64,000 bases of DNA from an uncultured Candidatus Melainabacteria bacterium. Lineage in GTDB: Bacteria; Cyanobacteriota; Vampirovibrionia; Gastranaerophilales; Gastranaerophilaceae. Positions 60,003 to 64,000 of this stretch are shown here, in pieces; position 1 is the stretch's first letter, and every line of letters starts with the position of its first letter. Position numbers and translations under genes: made by a program. The stretch covers positions 223,910 to 287,909 of the forward strand of contig CAKUZD010000004.1 in assembly GCA_934718275.1 (NCBI GenBank). The letters run 5' to 3'. The notes beneath the pieces are model-generated. The model had not been told where the DNA came from, made no database searches, and worked only from the letters and a program-made list of their open reading frames with translations.

Positions 60003-61988
60003 ATGTTTGATTGGGATAAGAAAAAGAGAGTTATAGTTGGCTCAGCAGTTTCTGTTGTAGTTGTTACAGGCATTTGTTTGGCTATGTTTTATCAATCACC
60101 GGCCAAAACAGATAAAATTTATTCTGCAGCATTAGAAGATTTTTCTAATGGCAATTATCAGAATGCATATTATTTATTTTCAAAAGTTACAGTTTTTTCA
60201 AAGTTAAAGCCGATTGCAATATATCATAGGGCAGAATGTGCTAAAATGCTTGGAGATGATAAGTCTGAACTTAAACAGTATCAAATATTGTTTAATAACT
60301 ATCCAAAGCATAAATTAAGTATTCGTTCAAGGTATTTAGCCGGTCAAAAGTTAGTAGAAACAAGACCTCAATTAGCTAAAAAATATTTTGAAAATATTAT
60401 TCACAATGCGCCAAATACTGATTATTCAATTGCATCTGAATATTATTTAGGTGTGATTTTAGAAAATAAGTATAGAGATGCTAAGATTATCCCGGCATCA
60501 GTAAAAGATGATGTTCAAAATTATTACAGACATTATTTAACTAAAGCTCCTTCCGGAAGGTTAGCGCTTAATGCAGTAGAGCATTGGGTTACTTTTGCGG
60601 ATAATATAAATAAAGATGATTATTTGTTAATGGCAAATACTTGTTATTTGTTTGAAGATTATACTAAAGCAAGAGAATTGTTGCAAAAAGTTGATGTAAA
60701 TGAAAGTTGGACACTTGATGTTAAAAATTCTTATGCTATGAAAAATTATCCGAGAGCAAAATTTTTAACGGAAAATGGATTGCAAAAATATTCTCAATAT
60801 GTGCCTGAGGAAGATGTTTATACTGCAATTGATATTTATGTAAAACTTTCAGATTCAAAAGGCAAAAGTGTTGATAGACTTTTAAATCTTGCTTCCGGAA
60901 AAGGTAAGGATTATCTTTTGAGCTTGAAATGTCAAAATGTTTCGCAAAATGATAAGGCGGCATGCTATAGTAGCTTATATCTGAAATATCCAAACGGAAA
61001 ATTTTCTGCAGATGCTTTAGCGAATATCTTTTTTGCAAAAATCAAATCAGGAGATTTATTAAATGCGAGAAAAATAGGTATGGATTATTTGAAAAAGTTT
61101 CCAAATACTAATTCTTCTCCAATGGTAATGTTTTGGTTAGGAAAAATTGCAGAAAGACAAAACAATTATGATGAATACACAGGATATTACAGGTCTGCGA
61201 TAAGTAAGTATCCGGATTCATATTATGCATATAGAGCGTATTTAAGGCTAAATCATTACAATACACCATTGATTACAAATTACATAAATCCTAAGCCTGT
61301 TTTGTATCCATATAAATATGCCCACAGTAACATTATAGTAAAATTAGTTGATTTGAAGGATTACGATATTGTAAATGAGTTAATTGAAGATGATTTTGTT
61401 CGCAGTTGGGCGCTTTATAAAAAAGGCGACTATTCTCATTCCATGCTTGTAGCCCGTGATGCTATGGAAAAAATTAAAGAAAAACCTGATAAGTATGATT
61501 TAAGGTGGCGTTTGGTTTATCCTGTAATCTATTATGACGATATAAAAAAATATGCCGGTCAAACCGGAAATAATGCTCCATTAATGCTTTCACTTGCTAG
61601 GGAAGAAAGTTATTTTGACCCATTGGCGCAGAGTGAGGTTGGAGCGAGTGGGTTAATGCAAATCATGCCTTCTACTGCAAGAGAAGTTAATGCAAAAATG
61701 GGACTGGGCATGAATATTTCGGAAGCATTGTTTAACCCTTATATGAATATAAAACTCGGGAATTATTATTACCTGTTTTTGAAAAGAAATCTTGAAGGCT
61801 ATGATATCTCGTCAGTTGCGGCTTATAATGGGGGAATTGGATCTATTCAAAGGTGGAAATCTTCTTTACATTATAATGATACTGATGAGTTTGTTGAACA
61901 AATTCCGTATCCGGAAACTAAGAATTATGTAAAAAAAGTCTTTAGAACATATTGGAATTATATAAGAATTTATAACGGGAATAATTGA
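60003..61988 (+). CDS. slt: Soluble-lytic-transglycosylase-like protein with TPR region
   Basis: A 661-residue protein from the ATG at 60003 (MFDWDKKKRVIVGSAV); the frame open from 59955 has no start signal. Residues 10-30 are a membrane anchor. About 480 residues of TPR-like helical repeats follow, then the SLT domain near the C-terminus: LSLAREESYFDP holds the catalytic Glu, with SGLMQIMPSTA and AAYNGGIGSIQRW. It cleaves peptidoglycan between MurNAc and GlcNAc in the periplasm. No Shine-Dalgarno is present. Confidence 0.92.
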   Translation: MFDWDKKKRVIVGSAVSVVVVTGICLAMFYQSPAKTDKIYSAALEDFSNGNYQNAYYLFSKVTVFSKLKPIAIYHRAECAKMLGDDKSELKQYQILFNNYPKHKLSIRSRYLAGQKLVETRPQLAKKYFENIIHNAPNTDYSIASEYYLGVILENKYRDAKIIPASVKDDVQNYYRHYLTKAPSGRLALNAVEHWVTFADNINKDDYLLMANTCYLFEDYTKARELLQKVDVNESWTLDVKNSYAMKNYPRAKFLTENGLQKYSQYVPEEDVYTAIDIYVKLSDSKGKSVDRLLNLASGKGKDYLLSLKCQNVSQNDKAACYSSLYLKYPNGKFSADALANIFFAKIKSGDLLNARKIGMDYLKKFPNTNSSPMVMFWLGKIAERQNNYDEYTGYYRSAISKYPDSYYAYRAYLRLNHYNTPLITNYINPKPVLYPYKYAHSNIIVKLVDLKDYDIVNELIEDDFVRSWALYKKGDYSHSMLVARDAMEKIKEKPDKYDLRWRLVYPVIYYDDIKKYAGQTGNNAPLMLSLAREESYFDPLAQSEVGASGLMQIMPSTAREVNAKMGLGMNISEALFNPYMNIKLGNYYYLFLKRNLEGYDISSVAAYNGGIGSIQRWKSSLHYNDTDEFVEQIPYPETKNYVKKVFRTYWNYIRIYNGNN

Positions 61989-62064
61989 CAATTCAAAATA
62001 TCAGAAAACTGATTAGAATAAAATTATAAGATAAACATGTAGTAAAAAGAAAGGAAGGAAGTGT

Positions 62065-62864
62065 ATGTATAAAATGGTATTAAGAAATGTAACGGGGGGG
62101 CTGACTCAAAAGCCGCATTTACATTAGCTGAGGTTTTAGTTACAATTGGTATAATAGGGGTTGTTGCTGCATTAACTTTGCCGTCTTTAATTAACAGATA
62201 TAAAGCGCATGTTTTAAAAAATCAGTTTGAAAAATCTTATTCCGCCTTATCTCAAGCGGTTTTACTTGCTCGTGAAGATATTGGAGTGTCAAGTTTTCAT
62301 TCATATTGTACAACTTATTCGGATAGAGGTTATGTTAATTCAAGTGAGTGCTTCCGCTCAATTGCAAATCGACTCAAATATTCCGGTCGAATTTGTTCTT
62401 ATGATAGAGATAAAATATATACATATAGTAAAAAACAACAAGCGGCTATGGTTGATATTGGGGCAACGGCAACTCCGACTCTGGGGCTTCCTGATGGAAC
62501 TTGTTTTGATGTAATTGTAAATGGATATAGGATTGGTGTTTCTATAGATATTAACGGTTACAAGAAGGGGCCCAATGCGTTGGGACATGATATTTTTTCT
62601 TTTTGGGTAAATGATAGTGGAGTTTTGATGCCGATAAAAACTAGCGGATATATAGATGATGAACAACTTGAACAAATGTTAGATGAATGCGGAACTGATA
62701 ATTATAGAAATTCTCCTTGTGCTGCGTGGGCAAATCAAGCAGGTTATCCATGCTCTATTAAATCAAATCAAAAAGGAAATGGGCTTGGTTGTAGTTGGTA
62801 CGCCCTAAACAATTTGTCTCCCGATGACAAGACAAAAGGATATTGGGAAAATTTGCCAAAATAG
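62065..62864 (+). CDS. Type IV pilin-like gene, frame broken at a G7 tract
   Basis: An AAGGAAGGAAG ribosome site serves ATG 62065, whose frame runs MYKMVLRNVTGGLTQKPHLH and stops. A prepilin body (AAFTLAEVLVTIGIIGVVAALTLPSLINRYK...) is open in the +1 frame from the tract at 62094-62100. With eight G instead of seven the two join as ...NVTGGADSKAAFTLAEV, giving one prepilin of about 266 residues; with six a TGA follows at once. This may be phase variation, a mutated gene or an assembly error. The rest, up to 62864, has many cysteines and no other defect. Confidence 0.75.
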
Positions 62865-62901
62865 TAAATAAATTAATATTTGAATTTATATTTATATTAT
62901 T

Positions 62902-62933
62902 AATAATAAAAGCCTCGTCAATTTGACGAGGCT
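62902..62933 (-). terminator. Terminator of the 62960 gene
   Basis: AGCCTCGTC and GACGAGGCT flank AATTT in a perfect 9-bp stem. The minus strand continues with TTTTATT. It may also stop transcripts from the pilin on the plus strand. Confidence 0.75.
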
Positions 62934-62959
62934 ATGATACTTATTCGGGGAAAGCATGC

Positions 62960-63400
62960 TTATTGCATGTTTTTTCTGATATTTTCTTTTTGTTTGTCAA
63001 TTTTTCTAATTCTGCTTTCAAGAGATTTAACTTGTTTGTTTAATGCTTTCCTTTCTGCTTTTACAGCGGTGTATTGAGCATCTACATCAGAATATTTTGC
63101 CTTATAATTTAACAGTTCGTTCCTAACATCAACTTGTGCGTTATCAAGTTGTATAATTGCGTTCTGCATTTTTACATTTCCAACAGGTTCTTCGGATGAA
63201 GTAGCTTTAGCTGAAGAAGCCACTGTGTTTGCAGGTTTAGCGGTAGTTGCAGTTGCTGATGTTTTGATTGTTGAAGATGAATTAGTATAAGCATCTTCAA
63301 AGTTTAATGGAGTGAATGCGTTGCCATCTGCATAAGCTGCACAAGAGCATGCCATTAATATTGATAGTGATAGTACGATTTTTTTAACCTTTTTGTCCAT
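62960..63400 (-). CDS. Small exported coiled-coil protein, unknown
   Basis: A 146-residue protein from the ATG at 63400, which has AAGGAG 8 nt upstream. Residues 1-25 (MDKKVKKIVLSLSILMACSCAAYADG) form a signal peptide; a cleavage after AYA is likely, and a lipoprotein is possible but the lipobox is weak. A Ser/Thr/Ala-rich linker (about residues 35-75) leads to a C-terminal coiled coil (residues 85-145, KSLESRIRKIDKQKENIRK). No recognised family; periplasmic. Confidence 0.7.
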   Translation of the reverse strand: MDKKVKKIVLSLSILMACSCAAYADGNAFTPLNFEDAYTNSSSTIKTSATATTAKPANTVASSAKATSSEEPVGNVKMQNAIIQLDNAQVDVRNELLNYKAKYSDVDAQYTAVKAERKALNKQVKSLESRIRKIDKQKENIRKNMQ

Positions 63401-63647
63401 GTTTTTCTCCTTATACAAAATTATATAAAAATATGTATTTCCTCAATTTTTTATACAGTATATATTATTAAGCATGAAAATAACTCATACAAAAAAAGGA
63501 GAATTGGGGAACAATAAAAACATGCCAACGTCATGTTGTATAGTGCGTTTTGAGGTTTGTGAAGTTTTGTAAAGTATCCAAAAGCTGATATATCAATGCT
63601 TTTTTAGGGAAACGAAAAAATCATGAAAAAAACATGAGAAAAAGGGC

Positions 63648-63676
63648 TTGATTTTAAATTTTCTTTTGCATACAAT
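63648..63676 (+). promoter_or_regulatory. Upstream promoter of the right-edge operon
   Basis: TTGATT (63648-63653), a 17-nt spacer and TACAAT (63671-63676). Confidence 0.5.
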
Positions 63677-63754
63677 TAGAGACGTGCCCAGTGCACAGTG
63701 AACTTTCTAAAAAACATCTAAGTTAAGAGATTTAAACAAAATTTAAAAAACTAC

Positions 63755-63782
63755 TTGACAAAGAAAATTGATGATATAAGAT
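63755..63782 (+). promoter_or_regulatory. Downstream promoter of the right-edge operon
   Basis: A perfect TTGACA (63755-63760), a 16-nt spacer and TAAGAT (63777-63782). Tandem strong promoters are typical of rRNA operons. Confidence 0.5.
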
Positions 63783-64000
63783 AATAAATGCAGATAGCAC
63801 TAGCGATTAGAAATTAAAACATTAATAATTAAGAATGCATCTGAACTTATATAGAAGGAAGTAAACCCCTAGTTTTTATATTAGGTCTGCGTTGCAGAGC
63901 TTGAAGCGGTTGAAGAATGAAAAAGCACATTGACAACAGAATAGCTGAAAAGACAAATACTTTGTTAATTCTAAAAAACGAAATGATAAGGACAAAAAAG

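Larger units (their letters stand above)
63419..64000 (+). other. Long 582-bp end region, probable rRNA operon leader
   Basis: No credible ORF. Two promoters run toward the right edge: TTGATT-17-TACAAT (63648-63676) and TTGACA-16-TAAGAT (63755-63782). The final 200 nt (with AGCACATTGACAACAGAATAGC and similar pieces) have the look of a pre-16S leader. No rRNA sequence itself is inside the window. The assignment is inference. Confidence 0.45.

Noticed and set aside
1..64000. CRISPR arrays and tRNA genes
   Set aside because: No regularly spaced short repeats and no cloverleaf-like TTCGA-type arms were seen by eye in the intergenic regions; a tRNA scan would be needed to be certain.

Overview
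The window is an AT-rich bacterial chromosome segment from a diderm, fermentative-looking organism. The likeliest source is the non-photosynthetic cyanobacterial sister lineage (Melainabacteria/Vampirovibrionia, Gastranaerophilales-like). The grounds are the ribosomal order infA-rpmJ-rpsM-rpsK-rpsD-rpoA-rplQ-truA-rplM-rpsI, type IV pilin-like proteins with a FTLAEVL-type N-terminus, a KorDABC 2-oxoacid:ferredoxin oxidoreductase with PPDK, an outer-membrane RND/TolC system, and several families of unrecognised proteins. This is an inference from gene content; no 16S sequence is inside the window.

Layout. 1-3.5 kb: a truncated PlsC-like acyltransferase and a three-gene cluster of unknown membrane proteins. 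3.7-9.8 kb: a terminus-conserved surface-type protein, lepB with a polyprenyl diphosphate synthase, a zincin with an EF-hand, and a gene-free block of decayed repeats. 10.2-15.9 kb: ribosomal/rpoA operon. 16-26 kb: a short paralogue of the surface-type protein, a CooC-like ATPase with folD, rplI, ftsH, pheT and two glycan genes. 26.3-34.3 kb: a dicarboxylate/amino-acid symporter with ileS, then fusA, and uppS with rdgB. 34.3-37.6 kb: a DUF559 cassette between perfect inverted repeats, a second surface-type paralogue, and a pilin divergent from an XRE regulator across a 15-bp-arm palindrome. 37.7-43.6 kb: an acrA-acrB-tolC-type efflux operon. 43.7-49.8 kb: a tandem repeat touching the ppdK stop, ppdK, and korDABC. 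49.9-56.3 kb: a giant coiled-coil protein overlapping glcD. 56.4-64 kb: a structured RNA carrying a 25-codon hydrophobic peptide, a HEFAH zincin, manC, a lytic transglycosylase, a pilin gene interrupted at a G7 tract, and a terminal region that resembles an rRNA operon leader.

How it works together. Many genes serve the envelope: lipid and polyprenyl synthesis (PlsC-like, polyprenyl synthase, UppS), glycans (RgpF-like, GT2, ManC), peptidoglycan turnover (Slt), secretion (LepB), efflux and pilins. Eight transcription units, mostly envelope genes, have a -10 hexamer 6 or 7 nt before the start codon and no Shine-Dalgarno, so leaderless transcripts look like a recurrent expression mode. The most unusual items are the G7-tract pilin (possible phase variation), the structured RNA/peptide locus at 56.39-56.58 kb, the palindrome-controlled pilin/XRE pair, and the family of proteins with conserved ends and variable middles. 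No tRNA gene, CRISPR array or complete insertion sequence was seen.
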